NCBI GenBank assembly: GCA_013339765.2 | Contig: CM023448.1 | Location: 115,484,100-115,548,099, forward strand | DNA from: Haemaphysalis longicornis | Taxonomy: Eukaryota; Arthropoda; Arachnida; Ixodida; Ixodidae | Length of the DNA stretch: 64,000 nucleotides | Direction: 5' to 3' | Shown here: positions 1-11,259 of the stretch, one piece after another | How positions within the stretch are numbered: position 1 is the first letter of the stretch | How the letters are laid out: every line of letters starts with the position of its first letter | The notes under the pieces: generated by a model | What the model was told of the DNA's origin: nothing | The model's input: only the letters and a program-made list of their open reading frames with translations | Databases searched by the model: none | Translations under genes and position numbers: made by a program

Positions 1-775
1 ATGAATCTTTTATTTGGCTACATTCAAAAACTTGTTTTCTTGATGAGTCATTGGTCTATTTTGTGGCATTTGCCTCTGCTGAAATGCAATATCAGCAAAA
101 AGCCCGTGTTTTGATATTTTTGTGCACATTCCGCTTGTTACGTCAACCGGGGGCCTGTCATATGGAACCATAGTTTAGTGTTTGCAATGCTTTTGGTTTT
201 ATTTTAGCATACCTCGAAAAATAAATGAAAAGATGGAGTAATTTCTTGGCTGTCACGTGCGTATCACAAATTAGTATCTTTGTCGAATCTACATGTACTT
301 GATCTGGGTGCTGCTGATGAAAGCATTTCTACTAAATCTCCACGAGAAAGCTGTTGGGGCGGGACCCACTGATGCAACAAGCTGCTGTGTCGCATTTAAC
401 ACACGTAAGAGAGGGACAGTTTCAACAGAATGCGTGTATTTTTTTCTCTCCCACATATGCCTGACCTTGCTGCCCGCAACAGGCAACAAGCCGTCCTAAA
501 CGTCACAGAGTACGGCTTTGAAGCAATTGCACCTGACCCGGCTGTCTGCCTGCCTGCTCGCATCCCTGCCCACCCCACCTCCCCTGCCCGCTCGTCTGCA
601 CGTTTCGGCCCGTCGTGCGGCCTGGACAAAACCTTCTCCTGACTGCACCTTTGCCGTGTGTGAATGCCACGCAGACACATAGTTGACGCCACTGGAGGCG
701 TTAGGTCGTTCATGGCTAACACTGCTTACTCTTCTAAGAAATCGATAAAGACTGAAGGAAGGGAAGTGAGTTTGC

Positions 776-777
<2 letters not shown>
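1..777. other. Unassigned AT-rich sequence
   Basis: I see no gene, known repeat or RNA signal here. Short open frames on both strands overlap each other, have no splice context and no recognisable domain, so they are treated as chance. The stretch from about 540 to 620 is pyrimidine- and CpG-rich compared with the AT-rich first 300 bases. Confidence 0.5.

Positions 778-780
<3 letters not shown>

Positions 781-844
<64 letters not shown>
781..844. repeat. (GA)n microsatellite
   Basis: About 64 bases of nearly perfect GA repeat with one AA interruption near 829. Long serine/leucine or glutamate/arginine frames reported through it on either strand are artefacts of the repeat. It lies directly upstream of the TATA/AATAAA module at 872-944, so it may be part of the same retroelement end. 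Confidence 0.95.
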
Positions 845-871
845 CCGTTTAATGAGAAAGGTATCGCGATG

Positions 872-944
872 TCTATATATAGGGGTGGTGCCCTTCTTCC
901 AGGGCCCCAGACTCTTCTGCTTCCTCTCCGGGCCGAAGAATAAA
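872..944 (+). promoter_or_regulatory. LTR-like TATA plus AATAAA module
   Basis: A TATA-type box (TCTATATATAGG, 872-883) is followed only 56 bases later by a perfect AATAAA at 939-944 and a GT-containing segment (about 960-970). A promoter and a polyadenylation signal so close together are typical of the U3/R/U5 part of an LTR, or of a Penelope pseudo-LTR, rather than of a host gene. I could not find the matching LTR ends or a target duplication, so the element is either a decayed solo LTR or chance. The PLE remnant near 44.7 kb shows the same spacing pattern. Confidence 0.35.
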
Positions 945-2415
945 GACCTTCTGAATTCAGTGTGATCTGCTCCAGAGCGACTCCCATAGCGCGAATGTGC
1001 TTGTGGTGGTGTTTACTGAAGGCCAGATGATAGTGCAGGCACACATTGCATGAAAGCAAAATGAAAAGAGTACAGGTGTTAAGGCCTGTCCGCGACTTCA
1101 TATGCTAGCATGTGTTAATATTTATAAGGAATCCACGAAACAATTCTACTCATCCCCTCACCGTCCTGTGCCGAGCGTGAGAGGAAATTTCTTCTTGGAG
1201 CCAAAGCGAACTTGGCACGTTACTTCCGCCTATCCGTGTTCCCTTACATTGGTTTTAAGGTAATACCTAGCAATGACACTAACGTGAGGCCAGTAAATAA
1301 AATCTAATCCGGGCTTTCGCTGCCTCCAACATGCCAGAAAGTGTGGCAGGGTTTGGCTAATCTCCGCGTATGCTTAAATGAGCGCGATTATCGCTGACAT
1401 GTTGTCAATGAAGGGAGACGACCGGAAAGAGTAACGGAGCTAAGCCACCAGCATTCTGTTGTCATTCAAAGACAAATTCAAGCAGATAAGGTAAGCGTGT
1501 TAGCCGTGGACACCTGCTTTAGAGTGTTCTTAGATTTGGTTCAGTCGGCGTAGTGCTCTTCTATATGCACGTGCGCGTGGCTTTTGCTCGTGAGTAGTTT
1601 CATGTCTATAGACTAGAGCCTTCTTTCTGTAGCTGCATGCTGACAGAATGCTAGAAATTAACGCACGTATACAGGCACGTGAGAGGTGTACAGGAAAACC
1701 TGTATACCGGGTTCTGGTTCTTACTTGTGCATTTGCTACGTCTGCGGTTGTAGAAACATGTACATTTACAAATCTTCAAAGCTCAATATTCTCGGAGAGA
1801 ATGACCCGAAGCCGGAGCTTGCTTCGTTTATTGAAACAGTGCTTAAGCGCCCAAACGAAAGTGGAAGTAGCAGAGGTTTGTTGTCCGAATGGTAAACTAT
1901 TAGTGCAAACAGGAGTGCGTTGAATACAATGGCCTTCTCCATGTAACCTCGAAGATCCGAGGAAAGAGCTCTTATAAATAACGACAAAAACAGGGCAAAA
2001 TCAGGAGGCTGAGACGCCTCCCCTGTCTGACCTCGAGTACCTATGGCTGCGCGTATATCGTAAATTCAGTTCTTTCTGATAAAACGGCACAATTCTAAAG
2101 CAGACAGGAGAGACGGCCAAGACAGCGCGACTTGTTTTTCGGGACGTTATTACGGAAAAATTTGGAGACTTAATGCTCCTTGATAACCACTGTGGTGCCG
2201 ATGCGAATCCGAGCAGAGCAAGCAATGTACGTGCACGCTGCGTGAGAAAATTGAAAAAAAATTGCCACTTTAGGAAATTCATGGGAAATTCGTGTGAAAT
2301 TCGTACTTTGAATATTTTACTATCTTCGTGGAAGCAGAAGAAGCAGTTCAGGGATACAGATGTGCATCGGGTGACAGCGCTACACTGTTTTTCTGTGAAT
2401 ATATCTAGCCTTTTT
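945..2415. other. Unassigned sequence with one weak exon candidate
   Basis: No known repeat seen. At 1754-1875 a 122-base open segment lies between an acceptor-like TTGTAG and a donor-like GAG|GTTTGT. Its frame would read NMYIYKSSKLNILGENDPKP onward, which looks more protein-like than its surroundings. The polypyrimidine tract is poor and I recognise no family, so this is a weak candidate only. Confidence 0.25.
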
Positions 2416-2447
2416 GTGGGTGTGTATGTGTGTATGTGTGTGTGTGT
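2416..2447. repeat. GT-rich microsatellite
   Basis: Imperfect TGTG/TATG repeat, about 32 bases. Confidence 0.8.
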
Positions 2448-3709
2448 TTCAGGTCAAAGCTGTGCCATATGAGATCGGATAAGATAATTTTGACCTCTTT
2501 GGTTGGACATCTTTATGCCAAATAGCGGCCGAGTAGTTGCAATCCCGTGGTGTTCTTTGCGTTATATAGAAGCAACATGCAGCTTTTTAATCGTGAAAAA
2601 AAAATAGTGATTGTGAAGTGTAGATAGATGCATATTATATCGCAGCACTGTTAGCCTATCACTGTTTTTTATATTCACTGCACCTGGAAAGAGGTAGTGA
2701 GCATGTTTTGAATTTAATTGATGCATTGTGCGGCTTGCTTTATATTTCCCTTATGGTCGCCAATAAGGCTTTATTTTGATGTTATTAGAGTGACTCACTT
2801 ACCTATCCAGTTCGCACGTGCGGACTGCGGGCCCCGGCAGTGTGCCTCGGAACCGCCATAGTTTCATGCACCGTTTCATAGAATCATATTGCTTTCGCCG
2901 TTGACTGCGCTTGGTATCTTCTGCTTGCGGAATCAAGGTGTGTGATTTTGTTGTTACGCCCTGGCTTTTGTACCTTTTGTACGGATTTCGTTCTCGTCTC
3001 CTGGCGATTGTGGAGATATATTTTTTTTATCAACCATCCTAATAAAATCTTTATTTTTTATATCCATATCGTATCGTGTTTTCGGCAGCTCAGACCACGC
3101 CCACAAACTGACGTAGGCGTCTTGGCGTTAGCGAACTCTTCAAAGGTGCTAGAGCTTTCAATTGGCTTAACATGTACCTTCTGCTACTCACCTCCGGCCT
3201 GTTACCCTTCCCCCTTTTTTCTCCCGAGGAGGAAGGGGGGGGGGGGCAGTAAATAGGAAGCGTGAATCAGAAGGCCGCGCAAGAAATTCAACGTGAGAAA
3301 ACACACGGGCAACGTGTTGTCAATGTTGCATTACTATTGCTGTGGTTAATTATAGGTGGTATCTTAATATGCCGCGTATCGCACAAGGAGCCGCGAGCTG
3401 TTTCACTGCGCAGAGTCATTGCAACGTAGCCCTGTATTCTCACCTTCGCCAGCCATGGTTGCTGATTCAGCTCGCAATTACAGCTACTTGTGGCGCCGTT
3501 CCTTGGTACACTTTTACAACCAACTGTAACCGCTCGTCAGTTGGTGAGCCGTTGCCCACACAACAGGAAGGAGGGGTTGGTGGGGGGGGGGGGTTGAGAG
3601 GGGCCTCTGGCCACAAGCTGGTTACAAGGGGCCAAATACACTGACCAAATACAGCACCCCGAGAAGAAATTATTTGGTTTATGTATCTCGCACAGCTATG
3701 ACAAATGGT
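2448..3709. other. Unassigned sequence with two poly-G tracts
   Basis: AT-rich to about 3080. Poly-G runs of 12 lie at 3235-3246 and 3582-3593, each beside GGAAGG-type purine stretches. No gene or known element seen. The short frames at 2942-3256 and 3342-3644 have no recognisable content. Confidence 0.5.
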
Positions 3710-3825
3710 GTAATACACGCGCGCACACACATTCACGAGACAGCACGCACACAACACACAGGCACGCGCGCGCACCCGCACTCACACACACACATGCACA
3801 TACACACATCACACGGGCATGTTTA
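3710..3825. repeat. CA-rich degenerate microsatellite
   Basis: Interrupted CA/CACG repeat with alternating purine-pyrimidine runs (ACACAC, GCGCGC), a composition that can adopt Z-DNA. The cysteine-rich minus-strand frame across it is an artefact of the repeat. Confidence 0.8.
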
Positions 3826-4406
3826 TACGTACCCGTGTTAACTTAGCTGGGCATTTGTGATACCTGCGCGTATAATCACGCCCATGTGGGCTATGTCTAA
3901 TTCAGATTTTTTTTTCAAGCACGAACTGCACAGTAATGGCTTTTGCCCTGGCGCGGGGCAGTCTTGCTGAACATGGTGACCACGACCGAAGACGCAGAAG
4001 ATGACGAAGATGCTGAGACCTTTGCACAATCTTCGTAAAAACCTACAGCTACGCCCCAGTGCAGTCGCCTGTTTGCGCCGGCGTGGTTGTCACTACGTGG
4101 CGTTGATAAAAAGCCATTTTAATGTCCGCTACCATTTGGTGCGTACTGTACGGCAGCATGAACTTGCCAGCTCTTATTAATCAACAACATCCTGGTAAGA
4201 GCGGCACCGCGGCGCAATAAAAGATGAATTTTTTTTTTCTTGCCTAGGTCCCTGCCTATAGTTTCATTGCTTTTTTTAATATCGTCACGTAGCGAAGGAC
4301 GACGTAGTGTTCTTGAAGGATAAAGTTTATTGGAGCGAAGTGGTGCGCTGCAGTGAACTTAAGGAAAACAGAAGCATCAAAGAAGCAGTCAGCAAAGTGA
4401 CGTGCA

Positions 4407-4629
4407 ACCTGCCTCGGTGGCTCAGCGGCTAAGGCGTTGTGCTGCTGAGGCCCAGGGGCGCGGGTTCGATTCCCGGCCGCGGCGGCTGCTTTTCTGACGC
4501 CAGTGTTGTCAAGATTTCGGCGCACGTTAAACATCCCCGTGTGTTCAAAATTAATCCAGAGACCTCCACTGCGGCGCGCCTCATCGCTTGTGCAGCGTCG
4601 GCGCGTTAAACCTCATAATCAAATCAAAT
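4407..4629 (+). mobile_element. Ruka-type tRNA-derived SINE with 14-bp target duplication
   Basis: The tRNA-like head carries an A box (GGTGGCTCAGCGGCTAAGG) and a perfect B box (GGTTCGATTCC). The body contains GGCGCACGTTAAACATCCCC and the family block ATTAATCCAGAGACCTCCAC, and it ends in an AATCAAATC tail. The same 14 bases, CAAAGTGACGTGCA, flank it at 4393-4406 and 4630-4643, a clean LINE-type target-site duplication. The intact promoter boxes and unmutated duplication suggest a fairly recent insertion. It carries no protein and depends on a LINE for movement. The family name is from memory of the tick Ruka SINE. Confidence 0.9.
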
Positions 4630-4729
4630 CAAAGTGACGTGCACAGAAGAATGTCGGCGAAATCGAATGCCAGGGCGTTCACTCTGTACGCATTTATCTA
4701 GAGTGCTGTGGTTACTAGCAACATCAATT

Positions 4730-4850
4730 TAAGGAGGAGGAGTAAACATTTAATTGAGCAGTCAATGTTGTTGGGTTGACCGCCAGGTGGGGGCCCTCCT
4801 TAGTCCAGGAAGCCCTGGGTCTTGGCAGCATCTGGTTGACCGGGCGAGAC
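4730..4850 (-). pseudogene. Possible LINE 3' terminus
   Basis: Read on the minus strand, a short open segment ends in a stop after KTQGFLD. A pyrimidine-rich tail follows, containing AATTAAA and ending TTTACTCCTCCTCC. ORF ends like this, with a CTCC-rich tail, are common in tick LINEs, but there is too little sequence to assign a clade. Confidence 0.3.
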
Positions 4851-5884
4851 AGGCAACATAGATTTCAGTCGAAAATCTTTCAGCTTAGGCAAGAACAGTA
4901 TATGCCACCCTTTCCAAAATTGCCGGTGTGCTATATAAAATGCGTACACACTACTTCTTTCATAAAGTAAAGGAAAGCGCTTCGCTTAGAACACACAAGA
5001 CAGCCGGGCGAGGCCATGCAAAGGTAACAAAACATACCAGAGTTAAACGGCGTAGTTTTCGATCATACAGGCTGAGACGGCGAGGTGAATTTGGGACGAA
5101 TAATTTGAAAATTCAGTGGGTAAGTTACACGACATCAAATAACAGCACGGATATTCTCTGACCCCCTTATTATTTAATTTTTCAAAGATGACGCGCTCAA
5201 CAGAGTTCGATATTCCCTAAGTAATCAGGGGATGAAAATAACGTGTCGCCTTTCGTCGTAAACCTGGAAAAAATTGCGTAGATTCTTGCTACATCACACT
5301 TCCGTTTCTCCTCTGTGTCGCTTGCACGTAGGGTTTTTTTTTTTTGTCTGTTTACTTACCCTCGCGCACACGCTTGCCCCTAGGCTCCACCTGGCCCTTG
5401 TCGAAATCTGGAGAGCTAGTTCTTTGATCCCTTTCCCCGAATGATCAGCTGTCTTACCAATCCGAGCTAGGAGTGCATTCAGAATCAGAAGAGCCACTGC
5501 GGACTGCTGTCGAAGGTTTCCCGGTTCCGAAACAAACGCGCCCGCAGAGGGAACAGTTTGATTCACCCTGCGGCCTGAAGCAGATACTACAACAGGTGAG
5601 AGTGATGGAAAGATTAAATTGAGATGAAACTGAGATACGAAAAGGACGAAGCGGGGATATGAGAGATTGAAATGCACGCCTGTGGAGAGCGGCCTCGAAG
5701 CAGCCAACGGCGGTCGAAACTTCGCCCCACGAAGCGGAGACGGCAAGAGATCGGGAAAGACAGCTTCTACGAAGATGCGAGAGGTGGCAGCGCTGCGCCA
5801 ACTTTTGAGCCTGCTTCTAACATGCAGCTACAACGCGTGCAACGGGAATGATGTCGTTGCCTCTAAAAGTAGGTAAACAGCAGG
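4851..5884. other. Unassigned sequence with overlapping minus-strand frames
   Basis: Two minus-strand frames overlap in different registers (5294-5746, 150 codons, and 5454-5801, 115 codons). Neither shows a recognisable domain, signal peptide or splice pattern. Low stop density in two registers at once suggests GC-rich composition rather than coding. Confidence 0.4.
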
Positions 5885-6012
5885 AATGAAAAAAAAAATT
5901 AGCGCCAATCCACCCTGTGAATGTGGTTGTAAAGCAAAGCTGTAAACGGCACCCACAACGATTACCCATGCGACGTCACTTAAATTCAGTCACGTCGCTC
6001 TACAAATAGTGA
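5885..6012. repeat. Dispersed repeat; empty-site paralogue of a TTAA insertion
   Basis: This segment matches the two flanks of the TTAA element at 49800-51928. The left half (TGTGAATGTGGTTG, AAAGCAAAGCT) matches 49745-49799 and the right half (TTGCCCATGCGAGGTCACTT-like) matches 51929-51975. It therefore shows the repeat without the insertion. Confidence 0.7.
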
Positions 6013-6349
6013 ACCAGAGAAAAGTGAAATGCACTTAACCACACCCTCTGTTACTTCAAAGAGATAATCTTGGTAAGGTTAAATCAATGCATGATGCATG
6101 AAAGGTGGTTGGTTGAGTTGTATTGGTGTGGCACATGAGTGGAAACTCTTGTTTTTTTTATAAAATTAAAGCTCAAACCCGGTGTTACACGATCTCACTT
6201 CTTCTTCTCTGCCGTCGCGGACGGAGGCGACGAGATCGGCGGCAGAGACGAAGGAGAAGCAGGAGGAGGAGTAGGAGGATAAGGAGGAAATACTTCTATT
6301 CAGATTTCTGAACGGCCCAGAGTGCGGCCCAGGGGAGCGGTTCCTACTT
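6013..6349 (-). other. Probable 3' tail of the LINE remnant
   Basis: Lies just 3' (on the minus strand) of the LINE ORF end. On the plus strand, 6205-6295 is a degenerate GAGGAG/GGCGAC purine tract; on the minus strand this reads as a CTCCTCC-rich tail ending near TTTAATTTTATAAAAAA. The arginine-rich plus-strand frame (6123-6311) is this purine tract and is not coding. Confidence 0.4.
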
Positions 6350-8230
6350 CACTGTAGCCTATATTCAGTCCGCGCCGCGTGTGCTCTGTCCACCAGCTGA
6401 AGCTGGGTAGGCAGAGAGGGGCTTTGCAGCAGCATCTCCCATTGCTATTGTTCGGTAGTTCACGGAAAGAGAGGAGGGGGCTCAGGGCTAAAGTCGCACA
6501 CCCCGATTATGTGGCGGAGTGTTCCTACTTCTGAGCAAAATTTACATTCAGCGTCGTAGCGATTCAGGTGCATTAAGTAAAGACGCGTCAGGTGTGGGTA
6601 GGAGCCGGGTTGTATGAGCCGTAGGGTAAGTTGTTGTTCTAGGGAAAGGTGAGGGTAAGGCGAAGCTAGTGTCTGTCTCAGAAGGCGATAATGATGTGTT
6701 ATGTCTGTGAACGAGACAAGCGAGTGACTGTTCTCGTGCAGCTCCATAGCACGGGGGGTAAAAGTGCAGGCTTGGTGGGCGTATTCGTTGCCCTCCGTGG
6801 AAGCGGGAACGGGTGTCCAGATGAGCTGAATGGAACCATTTGGGGAGTGGTTTTTTAGCCCACGCAGTGCAGGTGGGGACACCAAACCTGACTGGTAATT
6901 CCGGTAGGCTTGTTGGGAATCGGTGACTACCTTACGAAACCCTGGTTGAGTGAGATCCAAGGCGATTGCTGCCTCTTCTGCTGCCGTCATGTCTTCGGTC
7001 TTGAGTGAGGCACAAGCAAGGAGGTTGGTTCTGGAGGTAGCCACGATGATGGCGTACCGCTGCCCTCAATGTTGTGAGGCGTCTGTGTAGATAACTGCAT
7101 GATCCCCACCGAGGGTGGTTTTGAGCGCTTGAACCCGTGCTTGTCGGCGACCCTCGTCGTGTGAGCGGTTCATATTTCTAAGCAAAGGGAGCATCTTTAG
7201 TTCTTGTCGCCAAAAGTCCAGGAGTACATCAAGCGGAGTGACATTCTGTGCGAAGAGCCACGAGTAGTGAAAACAAGGGTAGAATTATCACCGACAAAGG
7301 TCGAGAGATATTCGCAGGGATAACGCGTCCTATTGCATAGCAATTTATCTACGGAGGCGGCTGTATGTTTGTCTATTTTCAAGCGCGTTTGTGTGGTTGG
7401 ATATATAGCTCCCTTGTTAGGGCGATATTGTTTACTTATGGAAGGTGACGAGAAGATGGGTCAGGGTATGGGCCAAGTGAGTGTGCAAGTGACAGGGTGT
7501 GCGCAAGACCTCGGTATACCGTGGCGAGGATACAAGAGGAACGCGATAGATGTCACTTCACTGAAACATGAAAATGGTGTGGCAGAACTCAGCTGGGCAT
7601 GCCAATCTGGTAAAGGATGCGGCGACCCGCCGCAGTTCTGCTCATTCGGAGCTTCTGGATAGAAAGATGGCCTCTATCAGCTCTTCCACCGTGTTGTAGA
7701 GCCCCGTGCTAAGCAGCCTTTCTGTGGACGCACTCATGGGAAGACCAATAGCTTGCTCAACCGCCTTTCTAATCATTATATAAACCATCTTTATGTCCTC
7801 GTTGCCGAGAAGAAGACAGGGGGTTGACGTAAGTGATTCTAGAGAGGCCAAACGTTTGAACTTATCGAAAGGTATCGTATTCCTTGAGACCTCGCTTCTT
7901 GGTAGCAACTCGCCTGATATGTGTATGATTTTATTGATGCTGTGTTTGAGGAGCTGCAAGGATACGTCACTCTTGGTGTTGGCCTGAAGATGTAGGCCCA
8001 GGATCTTGATGCTGGGTCTTGGAGTGATGGCCTGGCGATCAAGGAGTATTTGACTGTGTTCTTTGAGGTGTCGTTTAGCGTGAGCGCGGACGACAAGGAG
8101 CTGAGATTTTTTACGTGAACACTGGAAGCCACAGGCTTTAGCACATTGGCGCACTAGAAGTGAGATGCCATGGGTTAGTGTGAGCTTACTTTAATCGCTA
8201 TCGCGTGGCATTCAGCGAGAATGCAGGGGT
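6350..8230 (-). pseudogene. I-clade-type LINE ORF2 remnant: RT end, RNase H, zinc knuckle
   Basis: Read on the minus strand, it starts in the RT palm/thumb region (GFQCSRKKSQLLVVR, then ILGLHLQAN, about 8130-7970). A thumb segment follows (LPMSASTERLLSTGLYNTVE). After a decayed linker, an RNase H domain (about 7195-6700) shows the first catalytic Asp in VIYTDAS, the Glu in AAEEAAIAL, the second Asp in VVTDSQQAY and the late GNEYAH, where the usual final Asp is His. A C-terminal knuckle, CKFCSEVGTLRHIIGVC, then leads to the family's tail (QWEMLLQSPSLPTQLQLVDR, about 6440-6370). Stops and frameshifts, including one just after VIYTDAS, make it dead, and the 5' end is missing. An encoded RNase H is a hallmark of the I group. 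A 200-bp piece of the same family lies at 25395-25605. Confidence 0.85.
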
Positions 8231-8284
8231 TAACCCCGTAGATGTGCTTGGTGAGTGCACCACTTGTCTACCTCGTCTCCGCGT

Positions 8285-8372
8285 GGGCTCGTATGTCTAA
8301 ATCGGTAAGACAACGCGCTCTGGCCTTGTTACTCTATTAGTTCCAGGTTCGATTCCTTGCGGTGCCAGTAAA
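8285..8372 (+). mobile_element. tRNA-like SINE head, different family
   Basis: A B-box-like AGGTTCGATTCC lies about 50 bases after an A-box-like TCGGTAAGACAACG, and the segment ends in a run of CCAGT. The body that follows (to about 8460) does not match the Ruka-type copies. It is either a second tRNA-derived SINE family or a tRNA pseudogene; an intact cloverleaf is not evident. Confidence 0.35.
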
Positions 8373-9620
<1,248 letters not shown>

Positions 9621-9855
9621 TGTAGGCAAGAGAAGACTAAGAGATAGGTGGTGAGGGGACAACACAGTGTGGCGTAAGGGGTTGTAGAGGTAGGGTATTC
9701 TAGTACACTATAGTAGGGGCATATATCGGTGAGAGTGGTGTGGTTGTAATGGGTGCCGGCTTAGAACCTGTGCCTGATGTATGCCTCACCTGACATGAGC
9801 TAGCAAAAAAAGGGGAGGAAGTTTTCCTTACTTATGTGGCAACAACAACTGACAC

Positions 9856-9922
9856 AATGTCGCTGCACAAAGAGGTTATACTCGGAAGTCAATGTCGCTG
9901 CGCAAAGAGGTTATACTCGGAA
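9856..9922. repeat. Tandem duplication, period 35
   Basis: Two tandem copies (9856-9890 and 9891-9922) of AATGTCGCTGCNCAAAGAGG plus TTATACTCGGAA differ at one internal position. A 154-codon frame runs through both but has no recognisable content. Confidence 0.85.
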
Positions 9923-10997
9923 ACCGGCGTTAAAATTCCGCGATTCGCTCCAAGCTTTTATGCAGTGCATGAGTATTGCGATTATTCGGTGGCATTACGG
10001 TATGGTTAAGACAACGCATAAGCACGGACCCCCTGAAAGCGTAATGGACACGGTGGGCGAGAAGGAAATGCGAATCACAGGCAGTGATCGAGCTTGTTCG
10101 GTACAGAACAGCTTGAATGACTCTAAACTGGACTACTTCAAGCGTATGCAACCTGTACACGTTGCTTCTCATAAGCGCGCTCAGCGCCATACGTTCCACG
10201 ATGTTAGCTTGGAACAGAAGTTAGCGGGTTTTATTCAGGTGGTTTGCGCAATTATCATTTACTCTTCAAGCAAAGTGGCCCGCCATAGACGTGTTTAAGT
10301 AGAACGCTTTACACGGAATACTGCGCGATCCCCGGCGCTCGCGTGCACGCTTGCCTGCCCTGTAATTTAAAATTTCTATGCAGGCGGCTTCACTAGGACC
10401 ACGACTTTTCCCGTGGGCTGAATGGCCAGCGACCCAAACCCTTCAATTACTTAAATTTTTGCTGTGGAACGGAGAAGGGGAATGGCTTTCGCCTATGAAC
10501 CACGATTGTACCACGCATGGAACCCTACAACGACGATTTCCCCCCTCGTGCAGTTACTAGCTTTACCAGTCAAACCGGCGAGGTATTGCTTCCTGAAGGC
10601 AATATTTCAGAAATCCTACTTGCAAGGATGCACGACTGGCGTGCCCATAATCGACGCGGATCGATCCGCACCACAGTTATCCCTCCAAGTGGCAGAGCTG
10701 TACGGAAGAACAGGAAAGTTTCATTTCCACAATTCAGCGGCGTTCATCGTTTTTATCCAGCCAACAAATGTTGTTGTATGCCTCCACACTTTGAATCGCA
10801 ACGACATAACAGCTAAGCACAGCGTACGCGGGGTGCAGTGTATTTCACGGTGACGTGTAAAAGCGCACCAGCACACAACGTGTTAGCGTTCCTACGTCTA
10901 TAACTTCGTACCGTAATGGCTTTCCTGCAAGGTGTGCTTTTTCCTATAGCAATCTGCGCGTTATAATGGAACGAGAGAAAACTGGAGAGGCATAATA
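9923..10997. other. Unassigned sequence
   Basis: Plus-strand frames at 10464-10853 (129 codons) and 10517-10816 overlap in different registers. No domain, repeat or splice evidence. Confidence 0.45.
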
Positions 10998-11246
10998 AAC
11001 CTGCCGGGGTGGTTCAGTGACTATGGTGTTGTGCTGCTGAGCCCAAGGAAGGGGGTTCGATCCCGGCCGCCGTGGTGGCTGCTTATCTGGTGGAGGCGAA
11101 ATGCGGAAACGTCCGTTTGTTCGAGATTTCGGAGCACGTTAAAGATCCCCAGGTGGTCAAAATTAACTCGGAGCTCTCCACTACGGTGGGCCCCATAGCT
11201 CAATTGTAGCTTCGGCACTTCGGCGCATTAAACCCCACTGTCAATC
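10998..11246 (+). mobile_element. Ruka-type SINE with 13-bp target duplication
   Basis: Head CCGGGGTGGTTCAGTGAC, B box GGTTCGATCCC, body with GTTAAAGATCCCCAGGTGGT and CTCTCCACTACGG, and 3' part TGTAGCTTCGGCA. The 13 bases GAGAGGCATAATA flank it at 10985-10997 and 11247-11259. It is more diverged in the head than the 25-27 kb copies. Confidence 0.88.
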
Positions 11247-11259
11247 GAGAGGCATAATA

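Noticed and set aside
496..1101. 201-codon minus-strand ORF
   Set aside because: It runs through the (GA)n array as a leucine/serine repeat and crosses an LTR-like TATA/AATAAA region; no domain.
6123..6311. Arginine-rich plus-strand ORF resembling a basic peptide
   Set aside because: A degenerate GAGGAG purine tract in the 3' tail of the minus-strand LINE; not coding.
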